Assembly (NCBI RefSeq): GCF_963576675.1
Contig: NC_088916.1
Coordinates: forward strand, 83,531,501-83,595,500
Length of the DNA: 64,000 nt
Direction of reading: 5' to 3'
DNA from: Euphorbia lathyris
Lineage: Eukaryota; Streptophyta; Magnoliopsida; Malpighiales; Euphorbiaceae
Every line of letters starts with the position of its first letter. Positions within the stretch are counted from its first letter, which is position 1. The translations under genes and the position numbers were made by a program. The notes beneath the pieces were generated by a model. The model was not told where the DNA came from and searched no databases. It saw only the letters and a program-made list of their open reading frames with translations. Below, one piece after another: positions 24,476-36,348 of the stretch.

Positions 24476-26017
24476 GTTTAGCAATAAGTTAAAAACGTGT
24501 AAAATTAACTTAAAATCTTGAAGAAACATAAGTTTAGAAAATGTTGAATATAGAAGACTAATTTAAATAAAACACAATTTATTATTATTATTATTACTAT
24601 TAATATATGATATAATCATTCTTTGATATAATATTATTTCACATACACGTTACAAACTCACTTTTTATTATTTGTTGACTCTTCAATAATTTTGTGTGTT
24701 TATTATTTCATATACACGGCACAAATAAATTTAAAAAACAAGGTACTCGTTTGCTAAAGGATGGTAACACAAGGTACTTGTTTGCAAATTTTTAAACCAC
24801 ATGGAAAATCGGCCAAACAACAATGTTTATTTTTGTACATTTCCTTAATTTTCATTCATCCATTTAGAATATATTATAGTTTTACTGAGACCATCAATGA
24901 CTATTGATGGTGATATTAATAAATTAAAGTGGAAATGTTAAAAAAATTAGTATATGTATCGACCTGGACCATTGATGATAATTCGTATTGTTAATAATTC
25001 TATGACTAGGCATAAAATCAGGGTTGGAATTGTTAGTGGGTACTAGTTGTGCCATTTTTTTGTTATAGTAGAGTGAAATCAACATATGAGAAGAAAATCA
25101 TATCTAAGTTTTCTTGTGCGGAAAGCTTGAATTTTCGGATACGTGATGATGAATTTAGAATATTGTATTACTTTATTATTTGAAACGTATGTATAAGTAC
25201 TTTGTTACATATGTCAAATTGTAGAAGTAATACTAAACATAAAAGGGTAGAAGAGTGAATTGATAATGTTGAAACTATCTTAAGCATGTGAAAGATGTGA
25301 CATGTCTATTGTCTCTTGATTTTATTTCACTTAGATTGTTAATATGTCAGTGTAAAGATATCCAATCCTTATAAAGAAAACAAATATCACTAACATGACA
25401 TTAATTTCAACATATCAAGCTTAGATAATTTTTTTCCATTATCTTATATTTAATTAAAAATAAAATTTGTCTATAATTCTTAAAGAAACACGTATGCCAT
25501 TAGGATTCTATCCTAAACCCAATCATATAATAATTAAGATTATCTGAAACCCATATAAGATTCACAATATTTACTTAATTTAAAAAAATATCATAGGTAT
25601 GTTTAGTTAAAATGGATGAATAAAATAATAAAAACTTAGGAGGAAAAAATGTAATTTTAAAAATATAGAGGATTTAAATGCAAATGAATACCTAATCTCC
25701 TTCCTTACTTAAACAAACATCATTCTACCATTGAGTGCAGAGTTGAGAGATACTCGCAGCTTCCCGTCAATCCATTTTCCAGTAAAATTTCTTCTCTTTG
25801 TACTGTTTTTTCTCACAATTTTGATATAGCTATATATTCATTTATCCTTACATTGATTTACTACTTGATATGATTAAGTCTTTGCTTTATGAGGTTTTAG
25901 GTTTCATTTCCAAAATATGCCGCAGAATTAGGGTTTTGTTTAGCATTTCAAATTCAGTGTGCTGATTAGTGCTTATGACATTTTCTTTGTCTTAGTATCA
26001 TAGCTTCACAAATAGTC
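24476..26017. other. AT-rich intergenic DNA and likely F-box 5' leader
   Basis: No gene to about 25720. From about 25725 the base composition and a pyrimidine-rich stretch ending TTTGTCTTAG at about 25995 suggest a 5' untranslated leader with an intron ahead of the F-box start. This is inferred from splice-like signals only. Confidence 0.4.
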
Positions 26018-27309
26018 ATGAAAAGAGGAACAATTTCTTTGGGTATTGACTCTAATGCAAAGAGAGGTAGAAAAATAAGGGAGGAAGTGACTCCATATTC
26101 AGGTTCTTCATTTTGTGATCTCTCAATGGATATTCTGGTAAATATACTACTTCGGCTGTCTATTATGAGAATTTTTGTATCAAAATCTGTTTGCAAAACT
26201 TGGAATGATATAGTTTCCCATCCTGAATTTGCAAAGCTCCATTTTAATCAAGCTGAGATTTATCCTCTGATTCGAATATAAGGGTCGAAAATGGTTCATC
26301 TTATGCAGCCAAATAATGGTGAGGTTGAAATTGAAGCCAGATTTGAAGTCCCAAACTTATTTGATATAGTTACATGCAACGGCTTGCTTTGCTTGTCTGG
26401 TGTATCTGATAAAGAGCTTCCTATTGTTTGCAATCCTATTAGGGGTGAGTTTATTAACCTACCAGACGATAAGAAGATTAACTCTAGCTCGGATGTTTTA
26501 TGTTATGGTTTTGGTTTTAGTCCTACGACTAACCAATATAAGATTATAAGAATGTCCGAGCGAGGCACTCCTGGTGGAAATATGGCTGAAGTACATATTT
26601 TGGGCACAAATACATGGAAAAACATTGGTTTTTTCACCCTGTCATTGCCAATGTCATCTCCTATTTATTTGAATGGTTTTCTTTATTGGCGTTCTTATTT
26701 GGGGTCATTATCTTTACTTACTTTTGACGTTGAGAAGGAACATTTTGAGTCAGTTTCATTACCCACACTGAATCAACCATATCAATATGACAATGTGGGA
26801 GTATTAGGGGGAGAACTCTGTATATGTAAAGTTCTTGATTCTGGTGCTATTCATGTTTGGACAATGAAAGATAATGGTACCAAAAAAGCATGGTCGAAAG
26901 TTTTTTCCCTTAATCACATATATTATGATCCAATACAACATTATGGCTCATTACAACCCATCAAGTACTTGAATGATGGGGCATTGCTAATGTTTAACTC
27001 TTGTGAAGATACTTTAGTTTACATTGAACCAAAACAAAATCGATTGAGATCTTTGAGGTTCTGCCCATTTAAAGTCGAAGCAATTGCTTATATTCCAACC
27101 TTTGTTTCACTCAAACATGCTTTATCAGGACATGATGTGAAGGTGCTTAACATGAGGTCAAGGTAATTTTGATTATGATAAAAAAGTTTTTGAGAAATTA
27201 GGTGTGAAATGAATTTGAATATTACCTATTTTTATCTCTTTCTAACCATTTTATTATTCTGTTGACTAGGGGCGCCAAGTTGAAATTGCCCAAAGAGGAC
27301 AATAGTTGA
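26018..27309 (+). pseudogene. F-box protein with F-box-associated (FBA) domain, one in-frame stop
   Basis: Encodes an SCF ubiquitin-ligase adaptor of the plant F-box/FBA class, about 395 residues. The F-box is near residues 32-75 (LSMDILVNILLRLSI, SVCKTWNDIVSHPEFAKLHF). The FBA region follows (TCNGLLCLSG, PIRGEFINLP, YGFGFSPTTNQYKIIRM, YLNGFLYW). Frame and family text continue unbroken across a single TAA at 26279-26281, so this is one gene with a nonsense codon, not two genes. A GT-AG intron (27163-27269) joins the main exon to a short last exon ending RGAKLKLPKEDNS and TGA at 27307-27309. Apart from the stop the locus looks well preserved. An alternative is an assembly error or a recent null allele. 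Confidence 0.82.
27163..27269 (+). other. Predicted intron of the F-box/FBA gene
   Basis: GTAATTTTG donor and TGTTGACTAG acceptor, T-rich in between, 107 bp. Splicing restores an in-frame 13-codon C-terminus. Without splicing the frame ends at once at TAA. Confidence 0.6.
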
Positions 27310-28200
27310 AGAATAGTTTCGTCCAAATTGTGATTCCAGTTCTGATCCTATTCACGGTTCTGGTTGTTACTTATGAGGAAAATGAGATGGACATTATAAG
27401 GTGCCAAATAATCTTTGCTAAATTCTCTATTACCTAAGAACAAAAGAATATATGAACTAATTTTGGCATTTTTGAATCATGTAAAATAATCTGGTTTTAT
27501 TTTACAGTTGCTGAACTTTTTGTAACTACAGATACATAAATCATGTTCATGTTTAGGCATGCCATATATGAATTAGATATGAAATCATATTTTAGTGTTG
27601 TTGAATTATATATATTAACATTTAGAAAATATCAAATCATAATTCAACATGTTTTAATCTATGAAGCATGGACTTTTTTCCGGAGTCGCCGTGGCCGAGT
27701 CGGACTCGCCGGACTCAGGGACACGGCCGGAAAGTTGGACATGGCGGGTCACGGGGGACTCGGGAGTCGGCTGGGGTAAAAAAAGTTAAAGATTAGGGTT
27801 TTTTTTTATTATAATGTCACCTGTGTATGTATTGCACGAATTAAATTAGGTTTTTTCTCCTTCATTGCGCAAATCGCGATTCTATCTCCTGCAAATCCCG
27901 ATTCCATCTCTTTCCTGCACAAATCAACATCACGATTTCGTTTTTATTTGGGGAATAATCAGAAACTATTTCTTCTCTCCTAGGTGATTCCTTCTCATGC
28001 GCTGCCATTCTTCTCCTGAGTTCTTCTCGTGGGATTTTGATTTCCTTTTTTCTTTTGGGATAAACAGAAACCATTCGTCCTCGTGGGATATTGTTTTTGT
28101 GATGAATTAATGACTTATCTTATTATGGATGTTCTTTTTATGGATTAGATAATGATTTATTTGTGATTTATCAAGTTTTTTATATATTTTTATATCTAAT
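27310..28200. other. Intergenic DNA with a GC-rich patch
   Basis: No gene recognised. 27680-27775 is strikingly GC-rich, with repeated GGACTCG/GAGTCGG elements and short inverted pairs. It resembles TE-derived sequence but I cannot name the family. Confidence 0.45.
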
Positions 28201-29483
28201 ATATATAATAATTAATTATATAAAATTTGTCGTGTCCCAGCTGCACCGTGTTTCATATTTTCTAAAAATACCGTTTGCGGTGTCCGCACCCGTCTCCGTG
28301 TTTCATAGGTTTTAATGCATATTTTGGATACATGGAATTTCAGGAAAATCGAAAAAAAAAAAACGAAATTTGAACATATGAGATATTGTTCCACGTCATT
28401 TTTAGTGCATCATATGAAGACCCAATGATTGGCAGATGCAAAAAAAGTGGTGACTAGCTGAAAAAATTCCGATGAAATTTAAGTTGATAGTTCTGAAATA
28501 GACAAATAGGTTCAATTTTAAGGGCTCCCAAATCCTCGGTTTATAAATACAAGGACAAGTTGTTTCTTTTCTTTTTTAAATTCTCATTTTGGATAAAGCT
28601 TTAAAGTCCTACATATATGACATTCACAAGTTAATATAAACAATTATTCATATATAAATGAAGCTGGTTTTTATAAACGAAATGCATGATTAAACTCTTC
28701 AAGTTACAAAATTTTAAGGATTTAATGATTTAATGGTTTATCTTTCCAAATTAAGGCCTTCCATATTATAATTTCAAGTATTAAGCTATTGGTTTTTAGC
28801 TTTCACACATATTGATCCGGTTAGTGACGGCTTGTTAGCTATATGGTTAGCTTTCCTAAAATAGATTGAGTCTTTTCAATGCATGATCATACTTCCTAAT
28901 TTTAGGCAAAAAGCAAATCTAAGCTCTAAGCTTTTCAATTTTTAGTATGAAGTGCATTATCATCAAATGAGAAAACAAATAGCAGCATTGACAATATGGA
29001 CCATCTTATTCAAGTAGTCATTGTTATTTGTTTTCTCCTTATATGAACCAAAGGCATATGCCTTCCTATTTGAATTAGGACTCTCATTTCAGACGTTCTG
29101 CAAGGCGGATAGTTTAGGATTCTGGACTCGAGGAAAGAATTTTTGGAGCTTCAGTTGGATACTTCTCTAGTTTCTGGTTGGCAACCATTTGAGTTGTGGG
29201 TCCTAAATCCTTGACAACCTGCATAAGACTATTTGTGTACTAGATAGTTGCACCTGTAACATCAAGCATCAGCATACAACCTTATATCGTCATTTCCTTA
29301 CCAGAATAAGGGCACAAACTGTTAAAAGCAGAAAATAGAAGAAAGCTTCTCAAGTTGAAAATTTGGAACCAAAACGAAAAGTGGACCGTTATGGTCTAAT
29401 ATTACCATGGACAGTTGAAAGTCTATCCATTTGGCAACCCATGAACCCATTTTACAGGAAAAACAAAAGTCTATTTGTACAAT
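28201..29483. repeat. Flank of the large gypsy element (donor-like copy of 18.6-19.9 kb)
   Basis: Non-coding sequence duplicated almost exactly at 18583-19864. Here it appears in its fuller context: it has its own left-hand continuation and is followed by the complete gypsy element. It is probably the source copy or closer to it. Confidence 0.8.
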
Positions 29484-29830
29484 TGTTTGCACCATAAATG
29501 TATTAATTGGTCTAAATTACGTCTAAGTAGATTTTTCTAGGGATGACCTCAGAGGAAACCTAAGGTAAATCAAGGGGACATTAGTAGATTTTCATTCAAG
29601 TTCAAGTTCATTCATCTTTTCCAGTACAATTTTATTTTTATTTATTGTTCAATCATTTTCTGTAAGGTCGGTATCGTTTTGATAATCGAATCTTTAGGAA
29701 TTTTCGATCTCTTTAATTCTTACAGTCGTTTGATATTTAGAAGTTAGAAAGCGCACTCAATTTCATTCCATAGTTTGATAACACTATAATTATCTGGCAC
29801 GCCCCCAATTTCCCACAAAAGAGCCAAACA
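29484..29830 (+). repeat. 5' LTR of the outer gypsy element (deleted copy)
   Basis: Starts TGTTTGCACCATAAATG and ends GCCAAACA. Compared with 19865-20536 and the 3' LTR it lacks about 300 bp, joining GGGGACATTAG directly to TTTTCATTCAAG, and a smaller piece after CATAAAT. Confidence 0.7.
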
Positions 29831-29834
29831 AAAA

Positions 29835-29852
29835 TTGGCACGCTCGGTGGGA
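29835..29852 (+). promoter_or_regulatory. Putative primer-binding site
   Basis: TTGGCACGCTCGGTGGGA lies four bases after the LTR end and 10 bases before the gag ATG. It is present identically in the duplicated copy at 20541. The priming tRNA was not determined. Confidence 0.55.
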
Positions 29853-29862
29853 CACAATCACA

Positions 29863-31943
29863 ATGCCGCCGAAGAAAAGTGATAAAAGCAACAAAGATCT
29901 TGTAGTTGCAAGTTCTGAAGAAGAGGAGGTCATGGGAACAGGCAACGTTCCACAGATGGTGGAACGAATTGAAGCTGAAAAGGTTACTAGCCCTAGAGGA
30001 GAATCATGGATCTCTACAGAGATCCAAAATTCACTATTCTTGGAGAAGCGTTTCAGTTCCATCGAGAAGAATATGGAAGCTCTGCGGAGTGACATGGATT
30101 CGAAGATGGATAAAATACTCCAGAAACTGTCAGAACCAGGGGTAATCAAGAATGGAGAAAACCATGTTCCTCAAGGCTCCCTGGAGTCCAACGAGGGACG
30201 TGGGGTGTCCGACGCTGAGAAGTATCAAATTCCACATTTGAGGGATAAAGTTGTCTTGCAGAAGGCCGCTAGTTCAACAGGTCGCTAGCTCAATATTTTG
30301 GAAACACTAATCCTACCTCCCACACAGCTTCATATCATGATGAGGCAAGAGGCCACCATATCACTAGGGATATGGGGGGCAACTATAGAGGCAATGGAAG
30401 GAATACTGGATTTACTCATATGCCTTATGGTCACCATCAGAATGGCATACCTCAACATGTTCCAGCATTCAATATGGAGGCAGTGAGAGAAGTTGTCCAA
30501 GAGCTGTACGAGCCTGGCCTCCGTCAAGTTGGCCACCCTGAGTTCCACAAGCCTTACCCTCATGCGATTGGCATGGAGAATCCTTACCCAAGGGGATACA
30601 GAGTACCTGACTTCTCCTTATTCTCTGGGAAAGATGGTTTGTCAACTTTGGAGCACGTAGCAAGGTTCACCATCCAGTGTGGAGAACTTGCCAACTATCC
30701 CAACTTCAACCATCTCAAGTTGAGGCTCTTCCCAAATTCTCTGACGGGGCCAGCCTTCACTTGGTATGCTACTCTCCCTAGGGACTCCATCCATGGTTGG
30801 CAAGATATGGAAAGGTAATTTCACACTCAATTCTTCCGAGCAGAGCCAGAAGTGTGTGTTGCAGAACTTTCTAGGCTTACTCAAAAGGGAGATGAAAGAG
30901 CAGACCAGTTCATTGCTCGTTTTAAAAAGATGAGGAACAGATGCAATATTTATCTCCCAGAGGTGGAGTACGTGAAGATGGCCCAGAGGGGACTTGACAT
31001 CGAGCTGAGGAAGAAGTTCCAAGGAATGGAGTTCAGAGACTTTTATGAGTTCGCTGCCAAGGTGACAGAGTACGAAGATCTGTTGAGGGAAGAGAGTCAT
31101 AGAAAGAAGAGTGTCATGGGAACTTATTGCCAATAAATATACCACGAGGTTGCAGTGGAAAATCTTAAAAGTACATGGTCTCATGTTTGCCCCTTACTCC
31201 AGTCCAGCGGAGGACATGATGCAGCAAAAAAATCTTTCAATTGTAAACCTCCGCAATTCAGCTTTGATGTGTCCAATAGTGATGCTCTCTTTGACTTTCT
31301 CTTAAAGGAGAAGTTTATTACTTTGTCTGCAGGTCATAAATTGCCAACAAAAGAAGAAACCATAAGGAAGACATATTGCAAGTATCATGATTCCTGGAAT
31401 CATACAACCAACAATTGTTGGGGCTTCAAGAATGCAGTTCAGGAAAGAATCAACAAGGGAATTCTTAAGTTCCTAGAGAAGAAAGAAGCAATGTTGGTTG
31501 ATGAAGATCCTTTTCCACTGGTGGTGACTATGAACATGGTGGCAGTAGATATGCGAGATGTCCTCAATAAGAAGAAGGGAGACCTTCCTTTGAAACTTAC
31601 AGAGTCCAAGAAGGAGAAAGGCAGAAGTTACCATACTTGGATCCCTAAGGAGTATCTCAGAGGTCCTGATGAAATTCAAGCTAACATCAAGGAGCAAGGG
31701 GGGCAGAAGTCAAAAATTCGAGTAGAAGTGAAGAGCATCGGAAGGAATCACTATGAAAGAAGGGTTCAGACTGAGAGGAATAAAAAACCTCTAAAAAGTG
31801 AATTTCATCGAGAGAAGTATTCCCCAACTACCAATCAGAGGAGACCTTGTTTTGTGGTGCCTCAAGCAGAAACTTCTGGTAAGTGGCGTGTGGTGCGCCA
31901 TAAAAAGTTCCCCCAACCTCTTACAAGAACATAGAAGAGAAGG
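29863..31943 (+). pseudogene. Outer gypsy gag with zinc knuckle
   Basis: Starts at ATG 29863 with MPPKKSDKSNKDLVV. The N-terminal frame closes at 30288 and resumes in another frame from about 30300. The capsid-like core reads FTWYATLPRDSIHGW and CVAELSRLTQKGDERADQFI. In-frame TAA codons lie after WQDMER (about 30816) and after GTYCQ (about 31134), and a TAG at about 31932. A zinc-knuckle-like motif YCKYHDSWNHTTNNC follows at about 31375. Three stops and one frame change make it non-functional, though the protein text is clear throughout. Confidence 0.85.
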
Positions 31944-33150
31944 ATGCAACGTAAGAGGGTAGCTATTGAAAGACACCATGAGGAGAAAGAGGAAGTAGGG
32001 GAACCGGCAGAAAAAGAAGAAGTGAAAGCTGGTGAGCCAGAGCCAATAGTTTCAGAGGGTGAGCCAGAGGAAATCATTCAAAATGTGCGAATAGGTGACA
32101 TGGTGATACCTATCAGGTGTGCAACAGCTTCAGTGACATTGCCAGCAGATTTCTTAGGAAATTCAAGGGATCATCATGCTGAAGAGGAGAATAGTTCACC
32201 TATTCCTGAGAAGAGAGATTCATTCACTAGTGGGGTCACAATTCAATCGAGTGGCCCAGGAGAACCAAAAAGAGTGGTTTTTGAGAAACCTGCTGATAGC
32301 ATGACCAAACACATCAGACCTCTTTACATCAAGGCATATCTAAATGGCAAGCCAGTATCAAAAGTGCTGATCGATAATGGCTCTGCAGTGAATATCATGC
32401 CATTTAGGATGATGATGACCTTGGGAAATTCAATAGAAGATCTAATTGCCACAGAGGTTATGGTGTCAGCTTTCACAGGGGAAACCACCAAAACCTTAGG
32501 AGTTCTGCCAGTAGATATTACTGTGGGAAGCAACACATCTATGGAAGCATTCTTCATTGTTGATTCAACAGCAAGCTATCAAATCTTGCTAGGGAGAGAC
32601 TGGATTCATGCCAATTGGTGTGTACCGTCCTGACTCCATCAATTCTTGCTTTTTTGGAAAGGAAATGAAGTAGAAGTTGTCTGGACAGATGGGAAACCAT
32701 TTACAACTCAAGCTGATTCCGTGGAGGTAAGGTACTATGATGGAGCTGTGGGTCCAATAGAGTTCAGAGGTGAAAGCAAGAGAGGAGGACCCAAAAGTAT
32801 CACCTAGAAGAAGCAATGTCAGAACAAAGGGAAAGCTATCCTCCAACCATCAGCCATCGTTCCATCCAAAGCTTGGGGAGCGTTGGGAGAACCGATCATC
32901 GAAGAAATCGATGATTAGTAAGCATAATGAGAAAGAAATGGCAGTAGCTACCGCTGCCATACAAAAAGCCCAAGTGCAGCAGGTGTTGGAGGAATTGCAG
33001 AAGGAAGAAGGTCTGAAGGCTCTAGGTGCTGAAGTAATCTATGAAGAAGAGCCTCTGGAAGAAGAAAGTGAAAACGTCATCCAGATAGATGAATTGAAAC
33101 TAGCTCCTTCACCACTAGAGGATGATAGATCATTGGACAAAGATCCATAG
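31944..33150 (+). pseudogene. Outer gypsy protease region
   Basis: An acidic linker leads to a retropepsin-like domain: RPLYIKAYLNGKPVSKVLID, then NGSAVNIMP and YQILLGRDWIHANW. The usual Asp-Thr/Ser-Gly active site is Asp-Asn-Gly (DNGS) here. A TGA follows at about 32631, then the frame changes near 32780 to a Glu-rich spacer ending at TAG 33148-33150. Whether the Asn is inherited or a mutation cannot be told from one copy. Confidence 0.8.
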
Positions 33151-33156
33151 GAAGAA

Positions 33157-34158
33157 GTGAACTTGGGAACTTCTGACATCGTCATAAAATCCAAAAAAGA
33201 AATGGAACACATAGATCACTTGAGATGTGGTTTTCAAAGGATGAAGGAGCATCAACTGAAACTTAATCCCCTCATTTGGGGTGAAAGCTGGAAACTTCCT
33301 CGGGTTCCTGGTGCACCAAAGAGGCGTGGAGATAGATCAGAATAAAGCCAAGGCGATCATGAAGTCCAAATCCCCTCAAACAAAAATGGAGCTTCAGTGG
33401 TTCTTGGGGCAAGTGAATTATCTCAGGAGGTTCATCTCCAACTTGGCTGGAAAGTTTAAGACATTTTCTGATTTGTTGTGGTTAAAGAAGGAAGATGAAT
33501 TTAAATGGGAGAAACACCATCAGCAAACCTTCCAGAGTATCAAAGAGTATCTATGCAAACCTCCTGTACTTATGCCTCCAAGGCCAGATGTACCTTTGAA
33601 ATTTTATCTATCTGACGCTCATGTTCCATTGGATGCTTGTTAGCACAAAACAATTCCAAAGGATATGAGCAGGCAATATATTATTTGAGTAGATTCTTGA
33701 ATGCAACTGAGGTAAAATATTCACCAATTGAGAAACTCTGCCTTACATTGTATTTTGCTTGTACCAAACTGCGACATTATATGATTGGTGCAAGGGTGTT
33801 GGTGGTATCTCAGACTGACTTGATCAAGTACATGTTGAATAAGCCGCTCATAACTGGGAGGATTGGAAAGTGGTCACTGGCTTTGGCAGAGTTTACTCTG
33901 GTGTACTATCCTCAAAAGTTAGTGAAGAGGCAAGCACTTGCAGATTTCCTTGCAGATCACCCTTGTCTTGATGTGAATGATGAAAAAGATCAAGATCTAC
34001 CAATCTTCAGTGTTGAAAAATCCGGTTGGATTTTGAAATTTGATGGATCTAGCACTGAGACATCTGCAGGAGCAGGAGTAGTCATTATATCCCCCGTGGG
34101 AACCAAAACAACAATGTCTTTCAACCTGGATTTTAAATGTACGAACAATCAGGCTTAA
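33157..34158 (+). pseudogene. Outer gypsy RT C-terminus and RNase H; RT core deleted
   Basis: Begins in the spacer (EEVNLGTSD) and goes directly into IVIKSKKEMEHIDHL, the segment that follows the RT catalytic YxDD. The fingers and most of the palm, including the catalytic aspartates, are missing. A frame change at about 33285 gives FLGFLVHQRGVEID and the connection domain (WFLGQVNYLRRFISNL). Another change at about 33640 follows a stop. Then come RNase H (SRFLNATEVKYSPIEKLCL) and the start of an archaeal-type RNase H (WILKFDGSSTETSAGAGVV), ending at a TAA at about 34156. Confidence 0.85.
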
Positions 34159-35824
34159 TATGAAGGTGCGGTCATTGGCCTAGAGATCTTGAGGGAGTTA
34201 GGAGCAGATGAAGTCTTGATCCAAGGGGATTCCCAGCTCGTGCTGAGGCAACTATTAGGAGAATACAAATGCACCAGTCTCAGCTTGGCTCCATATTATA
34301 CAGCCGATGTTCAACTACTGCAGGAATTCAATGACTTCTCTTTTCTTCATGTTCCCATAAAGATGAACTGGGAGGCTAATGAGCTAGCTCAAATAGCCTC
34401 TGGTTTGAAAATGTCAGAAGAACTCACCCATAAGTTGATAATGATCAAGAAGCTCAGACATCCTTCCATCATGGAGAGGGGAATTCAAGTGGAGACATTC
34501 AATACAGATGTCAATCTAGCTAGTGACTAGAGGAGTCCCATCAAGGAGTATTTGTCGAACCCAGGAAGACGAGTACCTTATTCCCTCAAGATTAGAGCAT
34601 TAAACTTCTTATTGATGGAAGGTGACTTGTACCGCAAAAATGTAGATGGACTTTTGCTGAAATGCTTAGGATTTCCAGACAGCATGGAAGTTATAAAACA
34701 AGTCCACGAAGGAGTATGTGGAGCTCATCAGGCAGACATCAAGATGAAGTGGCTCATCAGGAGACATGGGTACTTCTGGCCATCTATGCTGAAGGATTGT
34801 ATGTCTTATGCAAAAGGATGCCGCCAATGCCAAAGATATGGGCAGATTCAAAGAGTTCCTGCAAATGAGATGCACGCAGTCATCAAGCCGTGTCCCTTTA
34901 GAGGATGGGCAATTGATTTGATAGGGAAAATTTATCCTGCATCATCAAAAGGGCACAACTTTATGATCGTGGCAACAGACTACTTCACAAAATGGGTAGA
35001 GGCCTTACCAATAAAGAAAGTGCACTAGAGAGATGTTGTGAAGTTCATCAAGGAGAACATCATTCACAGGTACAGGATCCCTCAGTCAATTACCACAGAC
35101 CAAGGAACCATGTTCACCGGAGATGACATGAAGGACTTCATGAAAGATTATGGAATCAAGTTATTGCACTCCACTCCTCATTATTCACAAGCTAATGGTC
35201 AAGTTGAGGCCTCCAATAAAGTTCTCATCAACATCCTTGAAAAGATGATGGAAGATAACCCTAGTGAATGGCACATCTTACTTTCAGAAACTTTATTGGG
35301 CATACAGAACATCAAAAAGGAGTGCCACAGGCGTCAGTCCTTTCTCATTAACATATGGACATGATGGCGTGCTTCCTATGGAGGTATTAGTGTCGTCCCT
35401 CAGAGTAGCCAGACAAAATGAACTCACTCCAGCAGAATACACAGAAGCTATGATGATGGAACTTGAAGAATCTGATGAAGCTAGAATGCAAGCACTTGAT
35501 CGAATGATCGCCCAGAAAAAGAAAGTAACCAAAGCATACAATAAGAGAGTGAAAAAAAAGACCTTTGAAGAAGGAGACATGGTTTGGAAACTCATCTTAC
35601 CAGTTGGGACTAAAGATAGAGCATATGGAAAATGGTCTCCAAATTGGGAAGGACCATTCAAAGTCTTCCAAGTTCTCAAAGGAAATTCTTATTGGTTAGC
35701 CAGCTTGCAAGGGGAGCCACATAAGAGGTTCATCAATGGAAAGTACCTCAAGAAATTCTATCCCACCCTTTGGGAACCGAGGGAGCATCAGCCATATGAT
35801 ATAGGCAATATATATTTGATGTAA
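34159..35824 (+). pseudogene. Outer gypsy aRNase H end and integrase
   Basis: Continues the second RNase H (YEGAVIGLEILRELGADEV, IQGDSQLVLRQLLGEY) to a TAG at about 34530. Then comes integrase: zinc finger HEGVCGAHQ...CRQC, catalytic Asp in WAIDLIGKI and TTDQGTMF, and Glu in NGQVEASNK. A TAG lies at about 35026 and the frame changes near 35290. The C-terminal part (WAYRTSKRSATGVSPFSLTYG, then FEEGDMVW and WSPNWEGPF) ends at TAA about 35822. The Athila-like element is inserted 121 bp downstream. Confidence 0.87.
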
Positions 35825-35945
35825 CGAAAAGCAATTTCACTTTGAAAATTGTAAAGCTCGCTTATAGCCGCTATTTTGTTGCAATAAAATAATAGCAGGC
35901 CTCAAGGCCGCAATTTATTCATCAAGCAATGTTTATCCAGTCTAT
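35825..35945 (+). other. Gypsy 3' untranslated sequence before the Athila insertion
   Basis: Short untranslated tail ending TCTAT (35941-35945), the left target duplication of the Athila-like element. The same TCTAT opens the continuation at 49213. Confidence 0.8.
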
Positions 35946-36223
35946 TGTTAAGCCCAAAATATACCTAGAATATCCTATATAAATACGTTAAATTTACATT
36001 GAAATCGTGCTAATTATATTCATTTGGAATACTTTTACGTCTTTATTTACTTCTTTGATGCAAGGTACCTAAATATTTGGTAAAATCCAAATAGGAGCGA
36101 AAATGGAGCGAAAACGGAGCTAAAATGGAGGAAAAACCTAAAAAACGTACCGAGAATGCATATCAGTCAGAAGAACGCTCAAGAAGGACGAAAAGCAGTC
36201 GAGAGACAGGGAAAATTCTCTCT

Positions 36224-36258
36224 GTCGCGACTGAGATTTTGAGAATCTCAGTCGCGAC
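36224..36258. repeat. Perfect 35-bp hairpin in the 5' LTR
   Basis: Arms GTCGCGACTGAGATT and AATCTCAGTCGCGAC with a 5-nt loop TTGAG. A near-identical hairpin lies at 36314-36348 (loop TTCAG). Matching hairpins occur in the 3' LTR and in the element interior at 44627. Confidence 0.92.
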
Positions 36259-36313
36259 CTACGGAAGCCAGCTCGGGAGAAAAACAAAGTTTTCACTCGT
36301 CCCTATACCCCCT

Positions 36314-36348
36314 GTCGCGACTGAGATTTTCAGAATCTCAGTCGCGAC
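36314..36348. repeat. Second perfect hairpin in the 5' LTR
   Basis: Same 15-bp arms as the first, loop TTCAG. 55 bp separate the two hairpins. Confidence 0.92.

Noticed and set aside
26291..27166. Second, separate gene starting at the downstream ATG
   Set aside because: It is in the same frame as the upstream F-box part, only one stop separates them, and F-box plus FBA is the standard single-gene layout.
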